DNA of 64,000 nt from NCBI GenBank assembly GCA_003213855.1, contig QCMJ01000003.1, positions 80,547 to 144,546 on the forward strand, read 5' to 3'. This DNA is from Prochlorococcus sp. AG-418-O03 (lineage in GTDB: Bacteria > Cyanobacteriota > Cyanobacteriia > PCC-6307 > Cyanobiaceae). The notes beneath the pieces are model-generated. The model was not told the origin of the DNA. It saw nothing but the letters and a program-made list of their open reading frames with translations, and ran no database searches. The position numbers and the translations under genes are program-made. Shown here in pieces: positions 9,936 to 19,387 of this stretch (the stretch's first letter is position 1; the number at the start of each line of letters is the position of its first letter).

Positions 9936-11066
9936 TCAATTTTCAAAAACTTTATTTTGAAGAACAACTCCTTGATCGCTTAATAAACATCCAGAAATGA
10001 GTTCATCCTCTTTATCTAATTTAATTACACCATCTTTTATAAATGGTGTAATCAAAGATGTTAAGTTCTTAGCATAAAGTGAACTTGCATCATAAGGAAC
10101 TGAAGAGGGTAATTCTCCAGCTCCTATAAGTTTTACCCCATCTTTGATAATAGTTTCATTTGATTTTGTTCCTTCGCAGTTCCCTCCCTGCGAAACTGCT
10201 AAATCAATAACTACTGCACCAGGCCTCATTTTTTCAATCATGGGAGAGTCTATTAAAACAGGAGCCTTTTTACCTAGAACTTGCGCAGTACATATAGCAA
10301 CATCAGCTTCAGATAAATATTTAGTTAAAGTTGCCTTCTGTTTTGAGAGGAATTCGGGTGTTACAGCTTTTGCATAACCACCTGCCTCTGCTGGCTTTTC
10401 CTCAACTACAGGAAGTTCTATAAATCTTGCTCCGAGGGACTCTACTTGTTCTTTAACAGCAGGTCTAATATCAGATACAAATACTATTGCTCCAAGTCTT
10501 TTTGCTGTCGCAACTGCCTGTAATCCTGCAACGCCTCCACCAAGAACCACTACTTTGGCAGGTTGGACTGTCCCTGCTGCAGTCATAAGCATTGGAAAAT
10601 ATCTATCTAATTCACTTGCAGCCAAAAGAACTGCTTTATATCCAGCAATATTGGCCTGTGAAGAAAGAACATCAGAAGATTGAGCTCTACTAATCCTCGG
10701 AAGCAACTCTAATGATAAAGCTGAAATCTTATTACTATTTATAATACTAAGAAGCTCCTTATTACCATATGGGTTAAGAAGACCAAGAAGAACAGCGCCT
10801 TTCTTTAATTTAGTTAAATTATCCTGTGATGGAGTTTGGACACAAAATATTAAGTCGGCTTCACCCCAAATTTTTTGATCTAAGTTATTTATTATTGTTC
10901 CGCCCGATTCTTCATATGATAAGTCACTAAATCCTGATAATATTCCTGCTGAACTTTCAATATAAACATCACATCCAAGGCTTTTTAATTTCTTTACCGC
11001 TTCTGGTGTAGCTGAAACTCTCCTTTCACCAGAGCTTGTTTCGGAAGGAATAAGTATCTTTGTCAA
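9936..11066 (-). CDS. pntA: NAD(P) transhydrogenase alpha subunit, soluble NAD-binding part
   Basis: 376 residues starting at TTG (ACAAAGATA follows). It has the alanine dehydrogenase/PntA N-terminal domain (ETSSGERRVSATPE, residues 8-21) and a Rossmann domain with VVLGGGVAGLQAVATAKRLG near residue 173. This is domain I, which binds NAD(H) and passes hydride to NADP in PntB. First gene of the pnt operon, 12 bases ahead of the membrane subunit; the 127-base gap upstream is shared with a divergent gene and must hold both promoters. Confidence 0.96.
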   Translation of the reverse strand: MTKILIPSETSSGERRVSATPEAVKKLKSLGCDVYIESSAGILSGFSDLSYEESGGTIINNLDQKIWGEADLIFCVQTPSQDNLTKLKKGAVLLGLLNPYGNKELLSIINSNKISALSLELLPRISRAQSSDVLSSQANIAGYKAVLLAASELDRYFPMLMTAAGTVQPAKVVVLGGGVAGLQAVATAKRLGAIVFVSDIRPAVKEQVESLGARFIELPVVEEKPAEAGGYAKAVTPEFLSKQKATLTKYLSEADVAICTAQVLGKKAPVLIDSPMIEKMRPGAVVIDLAVSQGGNCEGTKSNETIIKDGVKLIGAGELPSSVPYDASSLYAKNLTSLITPFIKDGVIKLDKEDELISGCLLSDQGVVLQNKVFEN

Positions 11067-11193
11067 TTTATTTATTTTTTTAACATACTAAATATAAATT
11101 GAAGAAAGTCAAAAGTCTTGGATTTTTGTTAAAAATATATTTTCTTTTCTATAAAAAATAGCTATCTAGAATATATAAGTACTAAATAATCCA

Positions 11194-11772
11194 ATGAGTA
11201 TAAAAGCAATCGAATGTCCTGATGGAGTGTGCCACAGTCATCATGGTGGTCATGCTGTTCCAAGACAAACTATGCAGAAAAATCTAGAAAAGCATGGTAA
11301 AGACTGGTGCGAGAAATTAGCAGAGAGAATTTATGAAATGTCAGTTGATACCTATTCACAGACAGTCATGCCCAGCCTTCACTCAGCAGGTTGGCAAAGA
11401 AGACATTTAGATTGGGAATTTAAGTTAGCAGAAAATGATTCTGAACCTGATGAAGCTCTTGTTGAAGGAATTATTAATGCCACCGAAAGCTTTCTAAGGA
11501 GTAGTGAGGTTCATCGATTATTTATTCAAGAATTAGTTCAGGGCACATTCGAGGAAGCAAATGACAAAAAAATAATTTCTAAAGCAATAAAATCTATCAT
11601 TGAAGAAGAAATTGTTAGTTCACTAAGAGAAAAGAAAGAAACTCTTTTAAAGAAAATATCCGCAAAATTAATATCAGAAGAAAAAGTTAGCGAGGAACTT
11701 GCAATAAATTCAGCTAAAGAGGGTTTTGAGGAAGTTGAAAGGCTACTTGCAAATCACAGCGAGGCAGTCTAA
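11194..11772 (+). CDS. Conserved hypothetical protein with Cys/His-rich N-terminus
   Basis: 192 residues; I do not recognise a named family. The first 25 residues contain CPDGVCHSHHGGHA, a dense set of two Cys and four His that could hold a metal. The rest is soluble, acidic and helical, with a Trp-rich stretch (SAGWQRRHLDWEFK) near residue 70 and a strongly charged Lys/Glu C-terminus (EEEIVSSLREKKETLLKK) likely to form a coiled coil. It is transcribed away from pntA. The ATG is preceded by an AT-rich gap with a possible -10 region. Confidence 0.7.
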   Translation: MSIKAIECPDGVCHSHHGGHAVPRQTMQKNLEKHGKDWCEKLAERIYEMSVDTYSQTVMPSLHSAGWQRRHLDWEFKLAENDSEPDEALVEGIINATESFLRSSEVHRLFIQELVQGTFEEANDKKIISKAIKSIIEEEIVSSLREKKETLLKKISAKLISEEKVSEELAINSAKEGFEEVERLLANHSEAV

Positions 11773-11926
11773 CTCTGTTTCTTTATATTTCCTTTATAAT
11801 TAATACAAAAATACGCTCAAATATAAATTAAAGATTAAATTATTGTTTGGAAGTACAAAGTTGTAACTTATTAGACAATACATAGGTTCTCTGATGTGTT
11901 TACCTATATACAACTTGAGGCTTTCA

Positions 11927-12151
11927 ATGGACAATTTCATTAGAAAAAGGATCGACATAGCTACCTGTTGGGCTACCAACAGGATTTCTGCAATGGACAC
12001 TTTAGAAAGGTATGAAGATAGTTATGCAATCGCTGAGGAATTTAGAGAGTGGATATTACATATTGGAGAAAAGAACGAAAATTTAAAAGATTCCGTTTTA
12101 AATTTCCCAAAGGAATTGAAAAAGTTATTAGATCAAAAAGTTAACGATTGA
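11927..12151 (+). CDS. Small hypothetical protein
   Basis: 74 residues from the ATG at 11927 (MDNFIRKRIDIATCW); an earlier ATG at 11894 would add eleven residues (MCLPIYNLRLS) that look less protein-like. Composition is helical and charged, with no membrane segment or signal peptide. Function unknown. It lies between the Cys/His-rich protein and trxB, all on the plus strand. Confidence 0.5.
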   Translation: MDNFIRKRIDIATCWATNRISAMDTLERYEDSYAIAEEFREWILHIGEKNENLKDSVLNFPKELKKLLDQKVND

Positions 12152-12230
12152 GTAATAAATCTATAAAGTGAAATCCGCCTTACAATATTTGGGTTTGTTT
12201 ATTATTATTAGAAGTGAAGTTTGCAAATAA

Positions 12231-13607
12231 ATGGAAAATAAAGAAAAAATTTCTAACGTAGAAAATGTTGTAATTATTGGTTCAGGACCTGCAGGTTATA
12301 CTGCTGCAATTTATGCCGCAAGAGCGAATCTTCAACCATTGCTTGTAACAGGATTTAATTCTGGTGGGATTCCTGGTGGGCAATTAATGACTACAACATT
12401 TGTTGAAAATTATCCAGGTTTCCCCGATGGAGTACTAGGTCCTGAATTAATGGATCTAATGAAGGCTCAAGCAGAAAGGTGGGGCACTAATTTACACGAA
12501 AGTGATGTTGTCTCAATAAATACTGATTCACATCCTTTTGAATTAAAAACTTTAGAAGGAACTTTAAAATCTAACTCAATTATCATTGCAACTGGAGCAA
12601 GTGCAAATAGGTTAGGCATGATAAATGAAGATAAATTCTGGAGTAAAGGAATAAGCGCTTGTGCAATATGTGATGGGGCGACCCCACAATTTAGAGATGA
12701 AGAATTAGCTGTTATTGGAGGGGGCGACTCTGCATGTGAAGAAGCAGCATATCTCACAAAGTATGGAAGCAAAGTTCATTTGATTGTTAGATCAGAAAAA
12801 TTAAGAGCTAGCGCAGCAATGGTAGATAGAGTAAAAGCTAATCCAAAGATAGAAATTCATTGGAACACAAAAGTTGATAAAGCGGATGGTTCTGAATGGC
12901 TTGAGAAAATTGTAACTATTCACTCTCAAGAAGGCAAAAAGGAAATTAATATAAAAGGTCTTTTTTACGCCATAGGGCACACACCAAATACAAAGTTCTT
13001 AGACAACAAAATTGATTTAGATAATAAAGGATATATTGCTTGCAAATCAGGAAGACCAGAAACATCTATAGAAGGCATTTTTGCAGCAGGTGATGTTGTT
13101 GATTCTGAATGGAGACAAGGAGTTACCGCGGCAGGAACTGGATGTATGGCAGCATTAGCTACTGAAAGATGGCTAGCCGAGAAAAACTTGGCAAAAACTA
13201 TAGTCCGAGAAACACCCGAACCAGAAAAAAAACTTAATTCATCAGATTTTAATGAAGAAGAAGTTAATGAAGATACTTTCGATTCAAATTCTGAATGGCA
13301 AAAAGGCAGTTATGCATTAAGAAAACTTTATCACGAGAGTAAAAAACCTATCTTAGTAATCTTTAGTTCTCCAAGCTGCGGCCCATGTCATGTTTTGAAA
13401 CCTCAGTTAAAAAGGGTAATTAAGGAACTTGATGGTGCAGTGCTTGGCGTTGAAATAGATATTGATAAAGATCAAGATATTGCAAAACAAGCTGGTATTA
13501 ACGGCACACCAACAGTTCAACTTTTTAAAGAAAAATTATTAAAAAAACAATGGCAAGGTGTCAAACAAAGAAGTGAGTTTAAAGAAGCGATAAAAAATAT
13601 TATTTAA
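12231..13607 (+). CDS. trxB: NADPH-thioredoxin reductase fused to thioredoxin (NTRC type)
   Basis: 458 residues in two parts. Residues 1 to about 325 are a low-molecular-weight thioredoxin reductase: FAD motif GSGPAGYTAAIYAARA, redox-active CAICDG, NADPH motif GGGDSACEEA, and GIFAAGDV for FAD. After a Glu/Asn-rich linker (about 325-355) comes a thioredoxin domain with SCGPCHVLKP and the cis-Pro loop NGTPTVQL. In plants and cyanobacteria NTRC uses NADPH to reduce 2-Cys peroxiredoxin and other plastid targets. The thioredoxin site has the CGPC core without the usual preceding Trp, as in other NTRCs. Confidence 0.96.
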   Translation: MENKEKISNVENVVIIGSGPAGYTAAIYAARANLQPLLVTGFNSGGIPGGQLMTTTFVENYPGFPDGVLGPELMDLMKAQAERWGTNLHESDVVSINTDSHPFELKTLEGTLKSNSIIIATGASANRLGMINEDKFWSKGISACAICDGATPQFRDEELAVIGGGDSACEEAAYLTKYGSKVHLIVRSEKLRASAAMVDRVKANPKIEIHWNTKVDKADGSEWLEKIVTIHSQEGKKEINIKGLFYAIGHTPNTKFLDNKIDLDNKGYIACKSGRPETSIEGIFAAGDVVDSEWRQGVTAAGTGCMAALATERWLAEKNLAKTIVRETPEPEKKLNSSDFNEEEVNEDTFDSNSEWQKGSYALRKLYHESKKPILVIFSSPSCGPCHVLKPQLKRVIKELDGAVLGVEIDIDKDQDIAKQAGINGTPTVQLFKEKLLKKQWQGVKQRSEFKEAIKNII

Positions 13608-13616
13608 TGTAAATGT

Positions 13617-13883
13617 TTACTTATTATTCCTCTTAGGATTATTTTTATTAGTTGTAGGTTTAGCCCCTCCTGCATTTCTTTCTCTATAAGTTATCCTCCC
13701 TCTAGAAAGATCATAAGGACTTATCTCAACTAACACTTTGTCTCCAGCTAATAATTTAATTCTAAATTTAGTCAATTTACCCGCAGCTCTACATAAACAC
13801 TGATGACCTTCAGGCTGTTCTAAGGTAACCAAATAAAATCCATTCCCCTGCTCTTTTTCTATTACACCCGAAGTTTCAATCAT
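13617..13883 (-). CDS. infA: Translation initiation factor IF-1-like
   Basis: 88 residues with a single S1/OB-fold: GVIEKEQGNGFYLVTLEQPEG, then AGKLTKFRIKLLAGDKVLVEISPYD and LSRGRITYRER, which is the canonical IF-1 ending. A basic tail (about 70-88, TNKNNPKRNNK) extends beyond the usual 72-residue IF-1. IF-1 occupies the 30S A site during initiation. It converges on trxB, nine bases from its stop. Picocyanobacteria usually have another infA in the ribosomal operon, so this may be a second divergent copy; the rest of the genome is needed to tell. Confidence 0.82.
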   Translation of the reverse strand: MIETSGVIEKEQGNGFYLVTLEQPEGHQCLCRAAGKLTKFRIKLLAGDKVLVEISPYDLSRGRITYRERNAGGAKPTTNKNNPKRNNK

Positions 13884-13975
13884 TAATTAATCTTTTACTA
13901 AGTTCATATTATCAGAAAAAGATTGGCCAAAATTGATTTAAGAAAAATTACATCAGTAAAAATACTAAATGCAAT

Positions 13976-14188
13976 TCAAATTGAAAATTTAATTTCATTT
14001 ATTATTTGAAGTTGACCATAATAAAAATTTGCTTTCGCAATTTTTTCAGAATCTTTTAATTGATCAAAAAAAACAAACCCAAGGCTTTCCCATAATGAAG
14101 ATCCGCAAACATTATTCAATTCATTTTTTGCTTCTTTTGCAAAATTATCTAGTTTTCGTTCTAGATTTTTAAATTTAGAAACTGACAT
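13976..14188 (-). CDS. Small hypothetical protein
   Basis: 70 residues from the ATG at 14188 (MSVSKFKNLERKLDNFAK). The frame is open to 14239, but the extra 17 residues are hydrophobic and read like upstream non-coding DNA. The protein is soluble, with one Cys in NNVCGSSLWESLG. No family recognised. It sits downstream of ycf39 on the same strand. Confidence 0.5.
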   Translation of the reverse strand: MSVSKFKNLERKLDNFAKEAKNELNNVCGSSLWESLGFVFFDQLKDSEKIAKANFYYGQLQIINEIKFSI

Positions 14189-14241
14189 AATCAAAAATAT
14201 TTCATAGTACAAATATACTATAAAAATCCAGAATTGCAATA

Positions 14242-15204
14242 TTAAAAAGGTAATCTCTTTTTTTCTTCAATATTTAGATCTGCTTCCATTTCCCTTAGTC
14301 TTTTAAGTATTTGTTGGTAGTACTCCTTTATATAACTCTCTAGTGAGGTCATATCTTCTTTTTTAAGTTCCAATATTTCGTAAGTTTTGCTCATGTCAGC
14401 ATCTAATGATTCACCACTACTAGTTACTTCAGCAAAAGCCAATCTTTCAGCAACATTTAAAGAGTCTTGAAAAAAGGAAACTACTTTTTGAGTGATGCTA
14501 ATAAGGAAGGGGGAAACTCTAAAAATTTTCGCCTTTTTTTCACTAAATTTTTCACATAGAGATATAACTTCGTTTGAATCCCATGCTTTGGGACCTACTA
14601 ATGGCAATGATCTTCTGTAAGTTTTTGGATTATTTACTGCTGCTACAACAACTTTCGCCATATCTTGGGTATTCATATAAGCAATTTTAGTGGGGGTGCC
14701 ACTCATCCATACTGCTTGACTATCCAAGATTGGGATAGCGAATTGACCAATAACCCCTTGCATAAAAGCTGCACATTTGAAAATTGTATATTCTAAATCT
14801 GATTTCTCAAGAAGTTTTTCAGTGCAAAATTTGACATCCATTAAAGGAACATTTCTAAACTTTTCTGTTAAAAGAATTGAAAGGAATATTACCCTTTTTA
14901 CATTTAAAGATTCACAAGCATTAAATAAATTAAGTTTTCCGTCCCAATCTATTTCATAAATACTTTTAGGATCATCTGGCCTACTAGTCGCTGCATCAAT
15001 AACTACTTCAATATCCTGCAATGCATATTCAACATCAGAAGAATTTAATAAATTACCTTTAGTTAGTTCACAACCCCACTCTTGAAGAAAGGATGCTTTT
15101 CTTGGGTTTCTTACAAAGCATCTAACTTCATGTCCATCTTCTATAGCCAGCTTAGCAATTTGCCTCCCAAGTGTCCCTGTTGCTCCTACTAAAAGAATCT
15201 TCAT
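14242..15204 (-). CDS. ycf39: Ycf39-like NAD(P)-binding photosystem II assembly factor
   Basis: 320 residues of the atypical short-chain dehydrogenase type. The N-terminus has GATGTLGRQIAKLA (dinucleotide loop, residues 7-20) followed by VRCFVRNPRKASFLQEWG and GNLLNSSDVEYALQ, close to Ycf39/HCF244. Known Ycf39 helps insert chlorophyll into new D1 and forms a complex with high-light-inducible proteins. The neighbourhood (petM, then ycf4 and psbD-psbC within 5 kb) fits a role in photosynthetic membrane assembly. petM lies upstream on the same strand, 57 bases away. Confidence 0.88.
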   Translation of the reverse strand: MKILLVGATGTLGRQIAKLAIEDGHEVRCFVRNPRKASFLQEWGCELTKGNLLNSSDVEYALQDIEVVIDAATSRPDDPKSIYEIDWDGKLNLFNACESLNVKRVIFLSILLTEKFRNVPLMDVKFCTEKLLEKSDLEYTIFKCAAFMQGVIGQFAIPILDSQAVWMSGTPTKIAYMNTQDMAKVVVAAVNNPKTYRRSLPLVGPKAWDSNEVISLCEKFSEKKAKIFRVSPFLISITQKVVSFFQDSLNVAERLAFAEVTSSGESLDADMSKTYEILELKKEDMTSLESYIKEYYQQILKRLREMEADLNIEEKKRLPF

Positions 15205-15261
15205 ATTTAAGACTTACTTAACTTGTAGACAATAACTAAATTTGTGATGTATTCGTGAGAA

Positions 15262-15360
15262 TCAATCTCCTTGAAACTTTAATAATAATGCTCCACCAAC
15301 CAATCCTATTGGTATCAGTATCCAAAAAACTGCCGCGATACTAAAGATTTCTTTTGCCAT
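15262..15360 (-). CDS. petM: Cytochrome b6f complex subunit PetM (subunit 7)
   Basis: A 32-residue protein read on the minus strand from the ATG at 15358-15360 to a TGA at 15262-15264. It starts [20 protein letters not shown] and continues [12 protein letters not shown]: one transmembrane helix with a short charged tail. This is the size and pattern of PetM, a peripheral single-helix subunit of the cytochrome b6f dimer in the thylakoid. It stands between ycf39 and a divergent hydrolase gene. Confidence 0.92.
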
Positions 15361-15452
15361 AGTAAAATTCAATGATTACTATAATTTACATTCAATATAC
15401 AATTTTTTGTTAAAAAAGTAGATAATGCAAATATCTTGAAAATTTTGAATAT

Positions 15453-16400
15453 ATGAATAATAATTTTGAAAAAAGTATTAATCTCCCTAATTTCTGGGAT
15501 TGGAATGGTTTTAAAGTTTGTTGGAGTGTTTCAGGCGAAGATAATGAAATTCCAATTATCTTTCTTCATGGATTTGGCGCCAGTCGAAAACATTGGAGGA
15601 ACAATATAGAATATTTTGCAAAAAGGAATTGTGCCTCATATTCTTTAGATTTAATAGGATTTGGAGATTCAGAACAACCTGGGATAAGACAAATTGGAAA
15701 ATTAAATAATAAAATTTGGTGTAATCAAGTGAAAGATTTTATTTCACAGGTAATAAGACCAAAGAACTCTGGGAAAGTAATTCTTATTGGCAATTCACTA
15801 GGATCATTGGTGGCTTTAACATGTGCTGTTACATTTGACGATCAGATTGCAACAGTTATTGCATCGCCTCTGCCAGATCGAATTCAAGAAAATAAAAAAT
15901 CCAAAACAAAAAAATCATCATTTATAAAATTTCAAGATAAATTTATAAGAATATTTTTTATATTTTTCCCTTTAGAGATTATTTTATTTTTAATAACAAA
16001 ATTAGGCGTTATAAAACTGGGATTAAATTCTGCCTATTTCAAAAAAGACAATATTGATGGCGAACTAATAGATTTGGTAACAAAACCAGTATTAAGAAAA
16101 ACTTCAGCTAGATCATTAAGAGCAATGTGCATTGGAATGTCTTCAAGAGATGAAAAATTTCAAGCTTCTTACCTTTTGAGAAAACTATGCGCCTCAAAAA
16201 AAGTTCCTTTTTTATTGATTTGGGGAGAAAAAGATAATTTCATACCTTTGTTTGTTGGTAAAAAGATTGCAAATTTCCATAGATGGGTAAAATTAAAAAT
16301 AGTATCCAATTCAGGGCATTGTATCCATGATGAAGATCCATCAGTATTCAATAAAATTTCTTATGAATGGATTAGAGATTTAAAATCTTTTAAAATATGA
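15453..16400 (+). CDS. Alpha/beta hydrolase (cyanobacterial, YcaC/MenH-like fold)
   Basis: 315 residues of the alpha/beta hydrolase fold: oxyanion motif [25 protein letters not shown], nucleophile elbow [12 protein letters not shown] (Ser near 116), and catalytic His in NSGHCIHDE near the C-terminus. A hydrophobic cap segment ([17 protein letters not shown]) lies in the middle. Substrate is unknown. The stop overlaps the ilvH start (ATGA), so the two are probably co-transcribed although no shared pathway is evident. Confidence 0.85.
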   Translation: MNNNFEKSINLPNFWDWNGFKVCWSVSGEDNEIPIIFLHGFGASRKHWRNNIEYFAKRNCASYSLDLIGFGDSEQPGIRQIGKLNNKIWCNQVKDFISQVIRPKNSGKVILIGNSLGSLVALTCAVTFDDQIATVIASPLPDRIQENKKSKTKKSSFIKFQDKFIRIFFIFFPLEIILFLITKLGVIKLGLNSAYFKKDNIDGELIDLVTKPVLRKTSARSLRAMCIGMSSRDEKFQASYLLRKLCASKKVPFLLIWGEKDNFIPLFVGKKIANFHRWVKLKIVSNSGHCIHDEDPSVFNKISYEWIRDLKSFKI

Positions 16401-16921
16401 AACATACATTATCAGTTCTTGTAGAAGACGAATCTGGAGCCTTGAGTAGAATCTCAGGTCTCTTTGCTAGAAGGGGATTCAACATAGATAGCCTTGCAGT
16501 AGGACCTGCAGAATCCAAAGGGATTTCAAGGTTAACAATGGTAGTAGAAGGTGATGATGAAACTCTTCAACAAATGACTAAGCAGCTTAATAAGTTGTTT
16601 AATGTTCTGGGAGTTGTAGATTTTACTAATCTCGCAGCTGTTGAGAGGGAATTGATGTTACTAAAAGTCTCATCAAAAGAAGATACCAGGAGTAATATCC
16701 TTGATATAGTGCAAATTTTCCGTGCAAAAGTTGTTGATGTATCAGATATGGCCTTAACTCTCGAGGTAGTTGGAGATCCTGGGAAGTTAGTTGCTCTAGA
16801 GAAATTACTCGAGCCATACGGCATCCTTGAGATAGCGAGAACTGGTAAGGTAGCTCTTAAACGCTCTTCAGGAGTTAATACAGAAATGTTGAAAATAAAC
16901 AAATATTCTCTAGAAATTTAA
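16397..16921 (+). CDS. ilvH: Acetolactate synthase small (regulatory) subunit
   Basis: 174 residues. The N-terminal ACT domain is clear ([20 protein letters not shown], then [15 protein letters not shown]), followed by the IlvH C-terminal domain with RELMLLKV and [19 protein letters not shown]. It binds valine and activates the IlvB catalytic subunit in branched-chain amino acid synthesis. The start overlaps the hydrolase stop by four bases; the end overlaps the convergent cyclophilin gene by four bases. Confidence 0.96.
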   Translation: MKHTLSVLVEDESGALSRISGLFARRGFNIDSLAVGPAESKGISRLTMVVEGDDETLQQMTKQLNKLFNVLGVVDFTNLAAVERELMLLKVSSKEDTRSNILDIVQIFRAKVVDVSDMALTLEVVGDPGKLVALEKLLEPYGILEIARTGKVALKRSSGVNTEMLKINKYSLEI

Positions 16922-17529
16922 TTAATTATCTGGACCGCCTTGATGTAGTCTTCTTTATTAATTTTTTTGAGTACATCTAATCCTTTTATAATTTTCCCAA
17001 AAATTGAATATCTTCCATCTAATTCTGGGATATTAGTAGTTACAAAGAAGAATTCCGTTGATGAAGACTTATTGTTACCGCTCTTAACCATAGCAATTGA
17101 ACCATTCTCAAAAGTATTAACTAAATTTTCAGTTTCGTTAGGATTTTTTATTTGATAGTTATATCTTGGTTTACTTTCTTCTTTGAATTTTATTTCTAAA
17201 GGTATTAAGGGACTTGTCTTATTCAGGTTTTGATTTCGTTCAAAATAAAATTTATTTTTTGGATTAACACCACCATGAACAAACCTTATTTGGGTAAAAT
17301 TTATTATTTTATAAAATTTTTGATTTACATAAATATAATTGTTTATGTTTTCCAGAAAGTTTGATACTGTTACTGGGTTATCTTTACCAAATAATTCAAC
17401 CTCAAAATCACCTTTTGTAGTTTTAAAATTAACTATTTTATTACTCTGAATACAACTTAATCTGAGTTTTTTGCAGTAATAATTTGAATCAAACTTGTTT
17501 TTATAACTACAAGCTTGAAACAAAAACAA
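16918..17529 (-). CDS. Cyclophilin-type peptidyl-prolyl isomerase, probable lipoprotein
   Basis: 203 residues from the TTG at 17529, the first standard start codon. Cyclophilin features: [28 protein letters not shown], the substrate-loop region [31 protein letters not shown] and [18 protein letters not shown]. The frame stays open upstream to about 17604 and encodes [21 protein letters not shown], a textbook lipoprotein signal ending in a lipobox Cys, so the true N-terminus is probably near 17574 (an ATA codon) with no ATG, GTG or TTG. It likely works at the membrane surface in the lumen or periplasm. Lies behind ycf4 on the same strand. Confidence 0.85.
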   Translation of the reverse strand: MFLFQACSYKNKFDSNYYCKKLRLSCIQSNKIVNFKTTKGDFEVELFGKDNPVTVSNFLENINNYIYVNQKFYKIINFTQIRFVHGGVNPKNKFYFERNQNLNKTSPLIPLEIKFKEESKPRYNYQIKNPNETENLVNTFENGSIAMVKSGNNKSSSTEFFFVTTNIPELDGRYSIFGKIIKGLDVLKKINKEDYIKAVQIIN

Positions 17530-17570
17530 AACCTGTATAAAAGATAATGTTCTTATAAAATATTTTTTTT

Positions 17571-18128
17571 TTATTTTAAGCCCTCCAAATTTACATCCAA
17601 AAATTTAGCCAGACGAGCTCCTTCTTCTTCAACTTGAAGCAGTGGTTTAAGTTCACCTGCACCGCTTAAAGGGAGAGGTTTTTTTCTACCTTTTAATACT
17701 AAAGCAATTCTTCTTCTAGGATTAAATCCCTCACTAATATCCAACTTTACCGATTTAATTTCATCAAAATTCAATTTAACTTCAATATCTTTAAATAATC
17801 CTTTTCTTTTTATTTCCACAGATTTTGATGATTTATCAAAATAGTTACTTCCTGACCCAAAGTTTATGTAAACCAAATACCACAAGTAAAAATTTAATAA
17901 ATTGGCTATTACTCCGTATGCTCCCATTATTATCCCTTGAGGGATAAACAATAAAGTGGAAGGATTTCCTAAAGGTAATAAATCCCTTCCTGTGTAGCTA
18001 GATATAGAGGCCAAAAGAAAACCAATCCCTCCTATCGTTAACATTCCTCCTATAATGTAATTTGAAATTTTTCTTGATCCACCAATTTTTTGTTCGATTT
18101 TATCGAAAGACGTGAGGTCTGAATTCAT
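17571..18128 (-). CDS. ycf4: Photosystem I assembly protein Ycf4
   Basis: 185 residues. Two membrane helices near the N-terminus (about 25-50 and 65-90) are followed by a soluble beta-rich domain with EGFNPRRRIALVLKGRKKPLPL, the conserved core of Ycf4. Ycf4 is a scaffold for photosystem I assembly at the thylakoid. It is transcribed divergently from psbD across a 182-base gap. Confidence 0.95.
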   Translation of the reverse strand: MNSDLTSFDKIEQKIGGSRKISNYIIGGMLTIGGIGFLLASISSYTGRDLLPLGNPSTLLFIPQGIIMGAYGVIANLLNFYLWYLVYINFGSGSNYFDKSSKSVEIKRKGLFKDIEVKLNFDEIKSVKLDISEGFNPRRRIALVLKGRKKPLPLSGAGELKPLLQVEEEGARLAKFLDVNLEGLK

Positions 18129-18310
18129 TTTTATCTTTTTTTAGAGCCTAATTCAGATAATTTAACAAACTAAGGGAGTATTCTTACCTAATTTTTAATA
18201 AAAAAGTCAGGAAAGCTTTACAAGGCATTTCAGATATACAAATATTTCCCCACATTACTCTCAATCTTTGTTACAGTCACTGCGTATCCCGAAGCTAAAA
18301 ACGATTTCTC

Positions 18311-19387
18311 ATGACGATCGCAGTTGGTAGCGCCCCACAAAGAGGATGGTTTGATGTCCTCGATGATTGGCTGAAGCGCGACCGCTTTGTATTTATTGGT
18401 TGGTCCGGACTACTTCTACTTCCTTGTGCATATCTTGCTATAGGTGGTTGGTTCGTCGGAACAACATTTGTTACCTCCTGGTACACACACGGAGTTGCAA
18501 GCTCATACCTTGAAGGTTGTAACTTTTTAACAGCAGCTGTAAGCACCCCTGGTGATGCCATGGGACACAGTCTTCTATTTTTATGGGGTCCAGAGGCCCA
18601 AGGTAGTTTCGTAAGATGGCTACAACTTGGTGGTCTTTGGAACTTTGTTGCATTACATGGAGTATTTGGCCTAATTGGTTTTATGCTTCGTCAGTTTGAA
18701 ATTGCTGGCCTTGTTGGAATTAGACCATACAACGCATTAGCTTTCTCAGCAGTAATTGCAGTATTCACAAGTATTTTCCTTATTTACCCCTTAGGACAGC
18801 ATAGTTGGTTCTTTGCACCTTCATTCGGAGTTGCAGCAATCTTCCGTTATATTCTGTTCATTCAAGGTTTTCACAATATTACTCTAAACCCATTCCATAT
18901 GATGGGAGTTGCTGGAATTCTTGGTGGTGCTCTTCTTTGCGCTATACATGGAGCTACAGTACAAAATACTTTATATGAAGATACAAGTATTTATACAGAT
19001 GGTAAGGTTCAAAGTTCAACATTTAGAGCTTTTGACCCAACTCAAGAAGAAGAAACTTATTCAATGATTACAGCGAATAGATTCTGGAGTCAAATCTTCG
19101 GTATTGCTTTCTCAAACAAGCGTTTCTTACATTTCTTGATGCTATTTGTACCTGTTATGGGTATGTGGACATCTTCAATTGGTATTGTCGGCCTAGCACT
19201 AAATTTAAGAGCTTATGATTTTGTAAGCCAAGAAATCCGTGCAGCAGAAGATCCAGAATTTGAAACTTTCTATACAAAAAATATACTTTTGAACGAAGGT
19301 ATGCGAGCATGGATGTCTTCTGTGGATCAACCACACGAAAACTTTGTATTCCCTGAGGAGGTTCTTCCACGTGGAAACGCCCTTTAA
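18311..19387 (+). CDS. psbD: Photosystem II D2 reaction centre protein
   Basis: 358 residues, full length. Starts [20 protein letters not shown] and includes the five-helix core with [21 protein letters not shown], the pigment and quinone/iron region [27 protein letters not shown], and the C-terminal end [10 protein letters not shown]2 pairs with D1 to bind P680, pheophytin, QA and the non-haem iron. GC content and codon choice are visibly richer than in neighbours, as expected for a highly expressed gene. The 3' end overlaps psbC by 17 bases. Confidence 0.99.
   Translation: MTIAVGSAPQRGWFDVLDDWLKRDRFVFIGWSGLLLLPCAYLAIGGWFVGTTFVTSWYTHGVASSYLEGCNFLTAAVSTPGDAMGHSLLFLWGPEAQGSFVRWLQLGGLWNFVALHGVFGLIGFMLRQFEIAGLVGIRPYNALAFSAVIAVFTSIFLIYPLGQHSWFFAPSFGVAAIFRYILFIQGFHNITLNPFHMMGVAGILGGALLCAIHGATVQNTLYEDTSIYTDGKVQSSTFRAFDPTQEEETYSMITANRFWSQIFGIAFSNKRFLHFLMLFVPVMGMWTSSIGIVGLALNLRAYDFVSQEIRAAEDPEFETFYTKNILLNEGMRAWMSSVDQPHENFVFPEEVLPRGNAL
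19355..19361 (+). promoter_or_regulatory. Internal Shine-Dalgarno for psbC within psbD
   Basis: GAGGAGG lies nine bases ahead of the GTG at 19371-19373. It fixes that GTG as the psbC start inside the end of psbD, the arrangement known in cyanobacteria and plastids. Confidence 0.75.
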
